This document shows, in pieces, positions 34,247 to 41,918 of a DNA stretch of 64,000 nucleotides. A program made the translations under genes and the position numbers. The notes below the pieces were generated by a model that made no database searches, was not told the DNA's origin, and saw only the letters and a program-made list of their open reading frames with translations. The stretch is from the NCBI GenBank assembly GCA_040880805.1, contig JBBDHW010000022.1, forward strand, positions 54,280 to 118,279, given 5' to 3'. Positions within the stretch are counted from its first letter, which is position 1. Every line of letters starts with the position of its first letter. The stretch comes from Acidimicrobiia bacterium. GTDB taxonomy: Bacteria > Actinomycetota > Acidimicrobiia > IMCC26256 > DASPTH01.

Positions 34247-35143
34247 GTGTCCTCACGAGACGCAGGTTGGGCCGCGATGGTCGACGAGATTGCTCCGGGT
34301 GCAACGCTCCGGCGCGTCCGTCGACTCGGTGGAGGCCTCGCCACCGACACCTTCGCGGTCGATCTCGACGGCTCGGGCATTCGGCGGCTCGTCGTGAAGC
34401 GCTTCAAGCTTGGCGACGACAGGGCGCCGATCGAGTGGGATCGGCTCTCCTTCGCGCAACGGGTCGACGCGCCGGTTCCGGAACCGGTCGCGGTGGATGC
34501 GGACGGTCGCTGGTTCGGCGCCGCGGCCATCGTGATGACACGACTGCCGGGGCGTGCCGACCTCGCTCCTGTCGACGTCGATACGTGGTTGCTGGAGCTG
34601 GCGGGCACGATGGCGCGGGTGCACGAGACTTCGACTCGCGGCGCCGGAAGTGCGATTCGATGGCTTCCACACGTTGAAGCTTGGGAGCCCGACACACAGC
34701 TTCGATCGACTCCTTTGAGCGACCGTGCCGTGGATGCCATCGAGCGGTACCTGCCGCGCGCGACGTGGCAGTCGGTCCTCACACACGGCGACTTCCACCC
34801 GGGCAACATTCTGTGGAGTTGGCGCGCGCTGAGCGGCGTCGTCGATTGGAACGCAGCGCGGCTCGGACCCCGCTGGTACGAGGTTGCGTATCTACGAGCC
34901 GACGCGGCACTGCTTCTCGGCGGCGATGTGGCCGATCGCTTTGCCCGCAGCTACTCCGACATCGTCGCTCAACCGCCGGTCGATCTACCGCTGTTCGACC
35001 TGATCTGTGGCCTGCGTGCCCGCCAGTGGTGTGGTGCCTGGCTCGGCGCGTACCGCGAGCAGGGACTGGTCGCGACGCGTCGTCAGTTCGCGGCCCGCGT
35101 CACACCCTTCCTGCAACGCGCGCTGGCCGAGCTCGGCGTGTAA
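34247..35143 (+). CDS. Aminoglycoside phosphotransferase (APH) family kinase
   Basis: 298 residues from GTG 34247. It has a nucleotide-binding lobe (VRRLGGGLATDTFAV, with the ATP Lys in LVVKRF), the catalytic loop THGDFHPGNIL near residue 178, and metal-binding Asp in VVDWNAARLG near 200. Such kinases phosphorylate choline, homoserine, acyl carriers or antibiotics; the acceptor is unknown. Although downstream of the AtuA gene it has its own promoter box. It is convergent with the LLM gene at 35161. Confidence 0.82.
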   Translation: MSSRDAGWAAMVDEIAPGATLRRVRRLGGGLATDTFAVDLDGSGIRRLVVKRFKLGDDRAPIEWDRLSFAQRVDAPVPEPVAVDADGRWFGAAAIVMTRLPGRADLAPVDVDTWLLELAGTMARVHETSTRGAGSAIRWLPHVEAWEPDTQLRSTPLSDRAVDAIERYLPRATWQSVLTHGDFHPGNILWSWRALSGVVDWNAARLGPRWYEVAYLRADAALLLGGDVADRFARSYSDIVAQPPVDLPLFDLICGLRARQWCGAWLGAYREQGLVATRRQFAARVTPFLQRALAELGV

Positions 35144-35160
35144 CGCCCCCTGCGCGACCG

Positions 35161-36288
35161 TTACCTCGCCGCCGCCTCCCGGAACCGCGTCGTCCGGTGC
35201 ACCGGATCCTTGTCGAGCTTCGGGATCACGTGCTCGCCGATCAGCCGGATCGTCTCGAGCGTCCCGGCGAGCGTGTCGGGGCCGATGCCGAACACGAGTT
35301 GGTCGGCGCCCGCGCTCTCCCAGCGCGCGCAGGCCTCGAGCGCGTGGTCGGGCGTTCCCATCACCAAGCCGCCGCCGCCGAGCGCGCCGCGCGCCATGTC
35401 CTCGGTCATGTCGGGGAGGAGTTCCGGCCACTGCGGCACCCAGTCGGGGTGCGGGAACGTGTCGTGGTAGCGGTAGACGTTGCTCTGCAGGTACGTGGGT
35501 CTCGACGCGACCATGTCCCGCACCGCCGCGTCGGCGTCTTCGCGGACGTACGCGGCCGTGGTGATCATCACGTTGTCGTTCACGAACGCGCCGACCGGCT
35601 CTGCAGTGACGATGGCCAACTTGTAAGCCTCGACGACCGGGGCCATCTCCTCGAGGGACTGCACCGAGAACCCGAGCACGCCGAGGCCCATCTGCGCGCA
35701 CATCTGGTAGCTCGACGTGTTCCCTGCGGCGTACCACATCGGTGGGTGCGGTAACTTGTACGGCTTCGGCAGGATCTTGCGCGGCGGAAGCTGCCAGTAC
35801 TTGCCCTGGTAACCCTCGTAGGTGTCCTGCATCCACATCTTCGGGAACTCGCGGATCACGTCTTCCCAGATCTCGCGCGTCTTCGACAGATCCTCCATGT
35901 CGGGGAGGAAACCCAGGATCTCGTGACTCCCCGCGCCGCGGCCGGTGCCGAACTCGAAGCGGCCCTCCGTGAGGTGGTCGAGCATCGCGACGCGCTCGGC
36001 CACCTTCGCGGGATGGTTCACCTGGGGGAGCGGGTTGAAGATGCCCGACCCGATGTGGATGCGCTCGGTTGCCTTGGCGAGATAGCCGGACACCACGTCG
36101 TTGGCCGAGAGGTGGGAGTACTCGTCGAGGAAGTGGTGCTCGGTGAGCCACACGTACTTGAATCCGGCGCGATCGGCGGCCTCGACCGCGGCGATCTCGT
36201 CCATGAACGCGCGGTGCTCGGCCTCGACGGGATCGTCGCCCCTCCGGAAGGCCGGGTTGTACCCCTGGATGAACAGACCGAATTCCAT
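35161..36288 (-). CDS. LLM class (luciferase-like) flavin/F420-dependent oxidoreductase
   Basis: 375 residues from ATG 36288. It has a TIM barrel of the bacterial luciferase superfamily: MEFGLFIQGYN, FKYVWLTEHHFLDEYSH, RIHIGSGIFNPLPQVNHPAKVAERVAMLDHLTEGRFEFGTGRG. The TEHHF and LTEGRFEFGTGRG segments are close to flavin-dependent monooxygenases such as LuxA/alkanal types. FMN or F420 as cofactor cannot be settled. It is divergent from the B12-binding protein gene. Confidence 0.87.
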   Translation of the reverse strand: MEFGLFIQGYNPAFRRGDDPVEAEHRAFMDEIAAVEAADRAGFKYVWLTEHHFLDEYSHLSANDVVSGYLAKATERIHIGSGIFNPLPQVNHPAKVAERVAMLDHLTEGRFEFGTGRGAGSHEILGFLPDMEDLSKTREIWEDVIREFPKMWMQDTYEGYQGKYWQLPPRKILPKPYKLPHPPMWYAAGNTSSYQMCAQMGLGVLGFSVQSLEEMAPVVEAYKLAIVTAEPVGAFVNDNVMITTAAYVREDADAAVRDMVASRPTYLQSNVYRYHDTFPHPDWVPQWPELLPDMTEDMARGALGGGGLVMGTPDHALEACARWESAGADQLVFGIGPDTLAGTLETIRLIGEHVIPKLDKDPVHRTTRFREAAAR

Positions 36289-36327
36289 GGCCCGAGGTCT
36301 ACCACGCGGTCGTGGTTCTATGGAGGG

Positions 36328-36738
36328 GTGACGGGTACCAGTGAACCACCGATCCGGATCGTGCTGGCGAAGCTCGGCCTCGACGGCCACGATCGCGGCC
36401 TGAAGGTGGTGGCGCGCATCCTCCGCGATGCGGGCATGGAGGTCATCTACCTCGGACTCCGCCAGACTGCCGACACGATCGCCCGCGCCGCGGTCGACGA
36501 GGACGCCGACGCCATCGGCGTGTCGATCCACAACGGTGGCCACCTCACGCTCGCGCCGCGCCTCGTCGCGGCCGCGCGCGACGCCGGGCTCGACACTCCG
36601 ATCGTGCTCGGCGGGATCGTGCCCGACGCCGACGTGCCGGTCCTCGAAGAGGCCGGCATCGCTGCGGTGCTCGGCCCGGGTGCCTCGGCCGACGAGGTCG
36701 TCGCAGTCGTGCGTGGTGCGGTCGCGAGAACGGCCTGA
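36328..36738 (+). CDS. Stand-alone cobalamin-binding protein (methylmalonyl-CoA mutase C-terminal type)
   Basis: 136 residues from GTG 36328. LAKLGLDGHDRGLKVVARIL contains the DxHxxG base-off cobalamin motif; SIHNGGH and VLGGIVPDADVPVLEEAGIAAVLGPG complete the B12 fold. It equals the C-terminal domain of methylmalonyl-CoA mutase or the small subunit of isobutyryl/2-hydroxyisobutyryl-CoA mutases. No large subunit is in the window. GGAGGGG directly abuts the GTG, a poor spacing, so the start may be slightly different. Confidence 0.82.
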   Translation: MTGTSEPPIRIVLAKLGLDGHDRGLKVVARILRDAGMEVIYLGLRQTADTIARAAVDEDADAIGVSIHNGGHLTLAPRLVAAARDAGLDTPIVLGGIVPDADVPVLEEAGIAAVLGPGASADEVVAVVRGAVARTA

Positions 36739-36742
36739 ACGC

Positions 36743-36774
36743 GGAACGGAGGCCGCTCGCGCGGCCTCCGTTCC
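36743..36774. terminator. Bidirectional terminator
   Basis: GGAACGGAGGCCGC and GCGGCCTCCGTTCC form a perfect 14-bp stem with loop TCGC between two convergent genes. No T-run is visible, as is usual in GC-rich actinomycetes. Confidence 0.7.
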
Positions 36775-36802
36775 TGCACGCGGCGTTGATCGTGCCGACC
36801 CG

Positions 36803-38491
36803 TTAGCTCTTGGTGCTTGGGCACCCCTTGCACGGGTAGTCGGGTACCGTGTCGGATGCGGGGAGCCCGTTGAACTCGGAGATCGAGTTGCTCGGGTCGA
36901 ACAGCTTGGGCTCGCCCTTCTTCCACTCGCCGGCCTTGTAGCGCTTGGCGTTGTCGATGTACATGAACCGGCCGGTGCCCTCGTCGAACAGGATCTTGCC
37001 CTTGCCGGTCAGCGTGGGGTTCCACCACATGATGGCGTAGTCGAGCCCGACCTGGGAGTACTCGTCGTACGGGAGGTCGGCCGCCGGACCCTGCGCGAAC
37101 ATGAAGCTCTGCACCTGGTTGCTCGCGGCGCCGCCGAAGAGCGGCATGCTGAACAGGCCCTGCTGGAAGTTCTTCGGCGTGAGCTTCGGTCCTGCGAGAC
37201 TCACCCCTGCGTTCAGGAGGTAGAGGGTCCCCACGGTGCCGGCCGAGTAGACGCCCTGGTTCTTGCCCCAGTACCAGTTGAACCAGTTCACCTGCGGGTC
37301 GTCGATGCCGGAGACGTAGAGCGGCAGGTCGCCGAGACCGAACACGTGCTTCATCTGCTCGGGGGCCTGCAGCTGGAGGATCCGCGCCGTGATCTCGATG
37401 TCTTGGGCGCCCAAACCCGTGAACAGCCACTCGGGGTGGTAGTCGAGGCTGTCGGCCGCCTTGAGCAGCTGCTGGTTCATGCCGAACGACGTGAACATCA
37501 ACACCGTGGTGACGCCTGCGTCCTTGAGCTTGGCGACGAGGACCGGCGCCTCCTCCTGGTTCTTCGCCGCGATCTGGCTCGTGTCGAGCGGCACGCTGTA
37601 GACGACCTCGCCGCCATTCGCCATCGTGAGGCCTTCCTTCTTCGCCGTGCTCGTGAAGTACTGCCAGTCGATGCCGCTCTCGGGGCGGATCAAGCCGAAC
37701 ACGCGCTTCTTGGTGGTGAAATCGCCCGACCACTTCGCGGTCTCGCCCTTGAGCTGGCGGGCGGCGAACTGCGCGGCGTTGATCGCTGTCGCGTTGTTGT
37801 CGAAGCCGCCGAGGTACCGGTACGGCGCCTGCTTGTCCGCTTCCGCGTTGGTGATGCCACCCCCGAACACGATGATCTTCTTGGCGACGAGGTCGGCCGC
37901 GAACACCTGCCCGCCGCCGGCGGTACCCGCGCTGCTCACCACGATGAAGGGCTTCTTCTCGGCCACGTTGAGTGCGTCGGCGCGCTGCGCAGCCTCGTCG
38001 GGTCCCGTCGGATTGACGGTCACGAACTCGAACTGCCGTCCCCACAAGTTGAAGTTGTGGCTCAGGACCGTCTGCCAGTCCGGGTACGACTCCTCGATGA
38101 ACGCGGGCTGTCCGGTCGCGTGGTTCACCGGCGCCGAGCCGCCGGGCTGGTTCCGCGCCGTGTTCTGCTGGTCGTGATTCCCCAGTAGGAGCACGACCTT
38201 GATCGTCTTGCCGGTGACGCCCATGGTGGTTGCCCCGCCGTTGCTCTCGCCCTTCTTCAACGGGCGCGTGCACGGAGCACGCTGCTGGTAGGGATAGGCG
38301 AGCCTGCCGTCGGGACCGCACTGCGGCGAGTTCTTCGCTGCTGCCGTCCCCACTCCGGCCGCCGGCACCGTCGGGGCCGGTGCGGCGCCCGCGACGGAGG
38401 CCATCGCAGCCACAAGCGCCAAGACGATCAACAGAACGACGGCGACGAAACCCTTGCGGTGGGTACGTCGAGGTGTGGCCAGATCACTCAT
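36803..38491 (-). CDS. ABC transporter substrate-binding protein (large, branched-chain type)
   Basis: 562 residues from ATG 38491; minus-strand GGGGGG 5-10 nt upstream supports it. A basic start and hydrophobic segment (FVAVVLLIVLALVAAMASVAGA) form a signal peptide. The mature protein has type I binding-protein features (IKVVLLLGNHD, FIVVSSAGTAGGGQVF, FGLIRPESGIDWQYF, VTTVLMFTSFGMNQQLL). Paired cysteines at both ends (PQCGPDG ... APCTRP and PDYPCKGCPSTKS) may form disulfides. Expected role is capture of an organic ligand outside the cell; no transporter genes adjoin. Confidence 0.8.
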   Translation of the reverse strand: MSDLATPRRTHRKGFVAVVLLIVLALVAAMASVAGAAPAPTVPAAGVGTAAAKNSPQCGPDGRLAYPYQQRAPCTRPLKKGESNGGATTMGVTGKTIKVVLLLGNHDQQNTARNQPGGSAPVNHATGQPAFIEESYPDWQTVLSHNFNLWGRQFEFVTVNPTGPDEAAQRADALNVAEKKPFIVVSSAGTAGGGQVFAADLVAKKIIVFGGGITNAEADKQAPYRYLGGFDNNATAINAAQFAARQLKGETAKWSGDFTTKKRVFGLIRPESGIDWQYFTSTAKKEGLTMANGGEVVYSVPLDTSQIAAKNQEEAPVLVAKLKDAGVTTVLMFTSFGMNQQLLKAADSLDYHPEWLFTGLGAQDIEITARILQLQAPEQMKHVFGLGDLPLYVSGIDDPQVNWFNWYWGKNQGVYSAGTVGTLYLLNAGVSLAGPKLTPKNFQQGLFSMPLFGGAASNQVQSFMFAQGPAADLPYDEYSQVGLDYAIMWWNPTLTGKGKILFDEGTGRFMYIDNAKRYKAGEWKKGEPKLFDPSNSISEFNGLPASDTVPDYPCKGCPSTKS

Positions 38492-38542
38492 GGAGCCCCC
38501 CATATCCGAGCCCGACCGTCGTCGGCCGGGCGTCGTCCGGTT

Positions 38543-38572
38543 AATACTGCACATCACATCCCGGTTTGCCAA
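38543..38572 (-). promoter_or_regulatory. Candidate promoter of ABC binding-protein gene
   Basis: On the minus strand TTGGCA (38567-38572) and AGTATT (38543-38548) are 18 nt apart in the only AT-rich patch between the divergent genes 36803 and 38675. Confidence 0.35.
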
Positions 38573-38674
38573 GTCACCCCCTGTGACCTGCACCATCCTT
38601 GCCCCCGAGTCCCGCTGCTGGGAGGATCAAGGGGTTGCGGCCCGGCTCGTGGGCCGGCGAAGGGGATACCACCA

Positions 38675-39271
38675 ATGGCCGACAAGCCCAGCTATCTCGG
38701 AATGCTCAACGCGATCTACATGGGAGAGCAGCGCGGCTACGAGTACCTGTCGGCGTGGGCCGACGTCACACCCGACCCTGACGTGCGAGCGGTGCTGCGC
38801 AAGGTTGCGCTCCGCGAGGGTGAGCACGCGTTGGCGTTCGCGAAGCGCATCAACGAGCTCGGATTCGAGGCGCGCGACGACGGCCCCAGTGCAGAGTTCC
38901 AGCGCAAGCTCGCGATCGTCACGTCGGACGATTCCGACCTCGAGAAGATGGACACGCTCGGCTACAACTTCAGCGATCCGGCCAAGCCCTCGGACGAAGG
39001 CGACGTCTTCGTCAACATGTTCCGCGACACGACGATCGACATCCAGACCGGCGAGCTCCTCGGCCGCTACATCGCCGAGGAACGCGACACCGGGCGTCTG
39101 CTCCGTTCGTGCTACGGGATCCTGTGTGAGCGCGCGCAGAGCGGGATCCCGGGCTCCGACCCGAGCACCGATCGGCTCGCCGGCCTCGAAGCCAAGGTTG
39201 ACGCGGTGTGCCGAGGGGTAGAGGAGCTGCGTCAGATCGTCTGCGCGCAGACCATGCCCGCGCCGTCATGA
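38675..39271 (+). CDS. Ferritin-like (rubrerythrin-type) four-helix protein
   Basis: 198 residues from ATG 38675. The first helix pair carries MGEQRGYEYLSAW and LREGEHALAF, an E ... ExxH half-site. The second helix pair (IDIQTGELLGRYIAEERDTGRLL) has Glu residues but no matching ExxH, so the di-iron site may be incomplete or mononuclear. A C-terminal coiled-coil-like segment (DRLAGLEAKVDAVCRGVEELRQ) suggests oligomerisation. Role in iron or peroxide handling is inferred. The stop overlaps the start of the aldo/keto reductase. Confidence 0.7.
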   Translation: MADKPSYLGMLNAIYMGEQRGYEYLSAWADVTPDPDVRAVLRKVALREGEHALAFAKRINELGFEARDDGPSAEFQRKLAIVTSDDSDLEKMDTLGYNFSDPAKPSDEGDVFVNMFRDTTIDIQTGELLGRYIAEERDTGRLLRSCYGILCERAQSGIPGSDPSTDRLAGLEAKVDAVCRGVEELRQIVCAQTMPAPS

Positions 39272-40188
39272 GTGAGCTCCCCACCGCGACACTGGGCCGC
39301 ACGGGCCTCGAGGTCACCAAGCTCGGGTACGGCGCCATGGAGTTGCGGGGCGGCGACCGTGCGGACAGCGCCGGTCAGATCCTCAACGCGGTGCTCGACG
39401 CCGGCATCAACTTCATCGACACGTCGCCCGACTACGGCGTGTCCGAGGAGTTGATCGGCGAGCACATCTCGAACCGGCGCGACGGGTTCTTCCTCGCGAG
39501 CAAGTGCGGGTGCCCCGTGAACCAGCCGCCGCCCGCCGAGGGCCAGCGACCACCGCACGTCTTCACGCCCGAGAACATCCGTGCCGCCGTCGAGCAGAGC
39601 CTCCGGCGCATGCGCACCGACCATCTCGACCTCGTCCAGTTCCACATCAGCCCGTCGCGCGACATGCTGGAAGAGAACGGCGCGGTGGAGGCGCTCACGG
39701 AGCTGCGCGACGAGGGCAAGACCCGCTTCATCGGGATGTCGGGCACGCTGCCGAACCTCACCGACCACATCGCGATGGGCGTGTTCGACGCGTTCCAGAT
39801 CCCCTACTCGGCGCTCGAGCGCGAACACGAGGGCGCGATCCGCGACGCGGCCGTTGCCGGGTCCGGCACGATCATCCGCGGCGGTGTCGCGCGCGGCGCC
39901 CCTTCCGTCGACGATTCGACGCTCGCGAGCTATCCCGACTTCTGGCGGCCGATGGTCGAGGCGCGACGCGATCGGTGGGAGCAGGCCGACCTCGACGACC
40001 TGCTCGACGGGATGACGCGAATGGAATTCATGCTGCGCTTCACGCTCAGCCATCCGGAGATGCACACCACGATCGTCGGTACCGCGAACCTGCAGCACCT
40101 CGCCGACAACGTCGCTGTCGCACGGAAGGGTCCGCTCTCGCCCGACGCGTACGAGACCGCGAAGCAGCGCCTCGCCGCCGCGCCCTGA
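39268..40188 (+). CDS. Aldo/keto reductase
   Basis: 306 residues from ATG 39268 (ATGA overlap). (beta/alpha)8 barrel with GLEVTKLGYGAM, Asp and Tyr of the tetrad in FIDTSPDYGVSEELIG, Lys in FFLASKCG and His in LDLVQFHIS. The C-terminal IVGTANLQHLADNV binds NADPH. It reduces aldehydes or ketones in the cytoplasm; the substrate is unknown. It shares a transcript with the ferritin-like protein and ends at a strong hairpin. Confidence 0.9.
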   Translation: MSELPTATLGRTGLEVTKLGYGAMELRGGDRADSAGQILNAVLDAGINFIDTSPDYGVSEELIGEHISNRRDGFFLASKCGCPVNQPPPAEGQRPPHVFTPENIRAAVEQSLRRMRTDHLDLVQFHISPSRDMLEENGAVEALTELRDEGKTRFIGMSGTLPNLTDHIAMGVFDAFQIPYSALEREHEGAIRDAAVAGSGTIIRGGVARGAPSVDDSTLASYPDFWRPMVEARRDRWEQADLDDLLDGMTRMEFMLRFTLSHPEMHTTIVGTANLQHLADNVAVARKGPLSPDAYETAKQRLAAAP

Positions 40189-40194
40189 ACTTAC

Positions 40195-40225
40195 GCGTTA
40201 TGGCACGGATTCCGTGCCATAACGC
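40195..40225. terminator. Strong terminator hairpin
   Basis: GCGTTATGGCACGG and CCGTGCCATAACGC form a perfect 14-bp stem with loop ATT, between the reductase and the convergent SDR remnant. Confidence 0.75.
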
Positions 40226-40231
40226 AGGTGA

Positions 40232-40452
40232 TTAGCCCGAGGGCATCGGGTTCAGCAGGAAGTTGTAGCCCTGGACTCGTTGTCGAGGTCGCACTCGACG
40301 TACTGGGCAACCGGCGCCGACACCGGTTTGATGTGGAGCCCGATCACGTTGGCGCCCAGGTCACACAGGATCTGCGCGGCGGCGCCGCCCATTCCCTGCG
40401 CGGCGCCGGTGACGACGACGTTCTTTCCCTCGTACTGCAGGGGATCTTCCAT
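40232..40452 (-). pseudogene. Internally deleted short-chain dehydrogenase
   Basis: From ATG 40452 the frame gives the SDR start (NVVVTGAAQGMGGAAAQIL, TGxxxGxG motif) and stops after 66 residues. In a second frame the last codons before the stop at 40232 read GYNFLLNPMPSG, which looks like an SDR C-terminus. The join near 40265 removes the whole middle, including the YxxxK catalytic motif. It follows the intact SDR at 40475 by 22 bp and was probably part of the same operon. Confidence 0.7.
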
Positions 40453-40474
40453 CAGTCCCGATCACTCCTTTCGG

Positions 40475-41242
40475 CTATCGCGGTGGGAAGCGCACGGCTC
40501 CGTCGAGCCGGATCACTTCACCGTTGAGCATCGGGTTGTCGACGATCTGCTCGACGAGCATCGCGAACTCGTGGGGGTGTCCGAGGCGCTTCGGGAACGG
40601 TTGCATCGCGACGAAGCCGTCGATCATCTCTTGGCGCGCGTTCGCCATCGCCGGGGTGAGAAACGTCCCCGGCGCGATCGTCACCACCCGTACGCCGATC
40701 ACCGCGAGGTCGCGCGCAGCCGGCAGCGTCATACCGATGACGCCGCTCTTGGCGGCCGAGTACGCGGCTTGCCCGATCTGGCCCTCGAACGCCGCGATCG
40801 ACGCGGTGTTCACGATCACGCCCCGCTGCCCGTCCTCGTCGGGTTCGGTCCCTGCCATGGCCGCCGCCGCGAGGCGCATCACATTGAAAGTGCCGAACAG
40901 GCACAGGTTTACGGTCCACACGAAGCTCTCGAGATCGTGGGGCGTGCCGTCGCGACCGACGATGCGCTTGCTCACCCCGGCGCCCGCGCAGTTGACGACG
41001 ACCCGCAACGGCCCGCGTGCGTCGGCGACACCTACAAGCTCCTGCACGTCGGGTTCCAGGGTCACGTCGGCGTGCACGAACTCCACTTGACGACCGAGCT
41101 CGTCGACGATGCCCTTGGCGCGCTCGTCGTTGATGTCGGCGATCGTGATGTTCGCGCCGCGCGTAACGAGACGGCGCACGCTCGCTTCACCCAGTCCCGA
41201 CGCGCCGCCGGTGACGATGGCACTCGCACCTTCGAGATCCAT
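40475..41242 (-). CDS. Short-chain dehydrogenase (3-hydroxyacyl-CoA dehydrogenase type II-like)
   Basis: 255 residues from ATG 41242. AIVTGGASGLGEA binds the nucleotide, DINDERA indicates NAD, NCAG and the Ser of VNTASIAAFEG plus YSAAKSG (YxxxK) form the active site. The sequence through VIRLDGAVRFPPR matches HSD17B10-like enzymes that oxidise 3-hydroxyacyl-CoA or hydroxysteroids. It lies upstream of a deleted SDR copy and is divergent from the gene at 41270. Confidence 0.9.
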   Translation of the reverse strand: MDLEGASAIVTGGASGLGEASVRRLVTRGANITIADINDERAKGIVDELGRQVEFVHADVTLEPDVQELVGVADARGPLRVVVNCAGAGVSKRIVGRDGTPHDLESFVWTVNLCLFGTFNVMRLAAAAMAGTEPDEDGQRGVIVNTASIAAFEGQIGQAAYSAAKSGVIGMTLPAARDLAVIGVRVVTIAPGTFLTPAMANARQEMIDGFVAMQPFPKRLGHPHEFAMLVEQIVDNPMLNGEVIRLDGAVRFPPR

Positions 41243-41257
41243 ACCGGGATCGTGGCA

Positions 41258-41263
41258 TACAGT
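41258..41263 (+). promoter_or_regulatory. -10 box of DinB-like gene
   Basis: TACAGT, 6 nt before ATG 41270; leaderless spacing. Confidence 0.45.
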
Positions 41264-41269
41264 CGCGGC

Positions 41270-41818
41270 ATGAGCGAGGTCGCGGATCGGTTCCGTCGTC
41301 GCGCGGGCGCACTCACCGAACGAGTTGAAGCCGTGCCGCCGAACCGGTGGGACAACCCGACGCCGTGCGACGAGTGGGTTGCCCGCGACGTCGTCCGACA
41401 CATGGTGGACAACGCGCAGCGGTTCCTCGGGTTCGTCGATCGCGAGCTCCCGCCCGGCCCGTCAGCCGACGCCGATCCGGTCGGCGCGTGGGCGAACGCG
41501 CGCGACGCGATCCAGGCCGGGCTCGACGACCCCGCGGTCGCCACGCTCGAGTTCGAGGGGCAGATGGGGAAGCAGACCCTCGAGCAGGCCGTCGACCGTT
41601 TCGGCAGCCCCGACGTCGTGATCCACACCTGGGACCTCGCGCGTGCGACCGGGCTCGACGAGCACCTCGATCCCGACGACGTCCACGAGATCCTGGTGGC
41701 GATGGAGCCGATGGACCGAATGATGCGCGGTTCCGGGGCCTTCGGTCCGAAGGTGGAGCCGCTTCCCGGAGCCGACGAGCAGACCCGTCTACTCGCGTTC
41801 ATGGGGCGCACGGTCTAG
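41270..41818 (+). CDS. DinB/maleylpyruvate-isomerase-like metal-binding protein (TIGR03086-like)
   Basis: 182 residues from ATG 41270. WDNPTPCDEWVARDVVRHMVDN carries the first metal His, and VVIHTWDLARATG carries the later His/Asp cluster. TIGR03086-type proteins have a four-helix bundle with one divalent metal and may use mycothiol. The role is unknown. The stop is followed directly by a palindromic repeat. Confidence 0.8.
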   Translation: MSEVADRFRRRAGALTERVEAVPPNRWDNPTPCDEWVARDVVRHMVDNAQRFLGFVDRELPPGPSADADPVGAWANARDAIQAGLDDPAVATLEFEGQMGKQTLEQAVDRFGSPDVVIHTWDLARATGLDEHLDPDDVHEILVAMEPMDRMMRGSGAFGPKVEPLPGADEQTRLLAFMGRTV

Positions 41819-41874
41819 GAGCGAACGGAAGCGAGCCGGGTACCCCGGCTCGCCGTGAGTGACCCATGGTCAGG
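41819..41874 (-). repeat. Dispersed palindromic repeat, reverse orientation
   Basis: Palindrome GCGAGCCGGG-TAC-CCCGGCTCGC at 41831-41853. Flanks (GAGCGAACGGAA before; CGTGAGTGACCCATGGTCAGG after) are the reverse complement of the flanks of the copies at 10287 and 52098. Confidence 0.8.
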
Positions 41875-41918
41875 CCTGGGGGGTATCGTCGGAGCATCCG
41901 ACGATCGGGGGAATCACC

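Noticed and set aside
35140-35164. GTAACG ... CGTTAC inverted repeat spanning two convergent stop codons
   Set aside because: Only six base pairs around a 13-nt loop; partly explained by TAA stops on both strands. Too weak to call a terminator.
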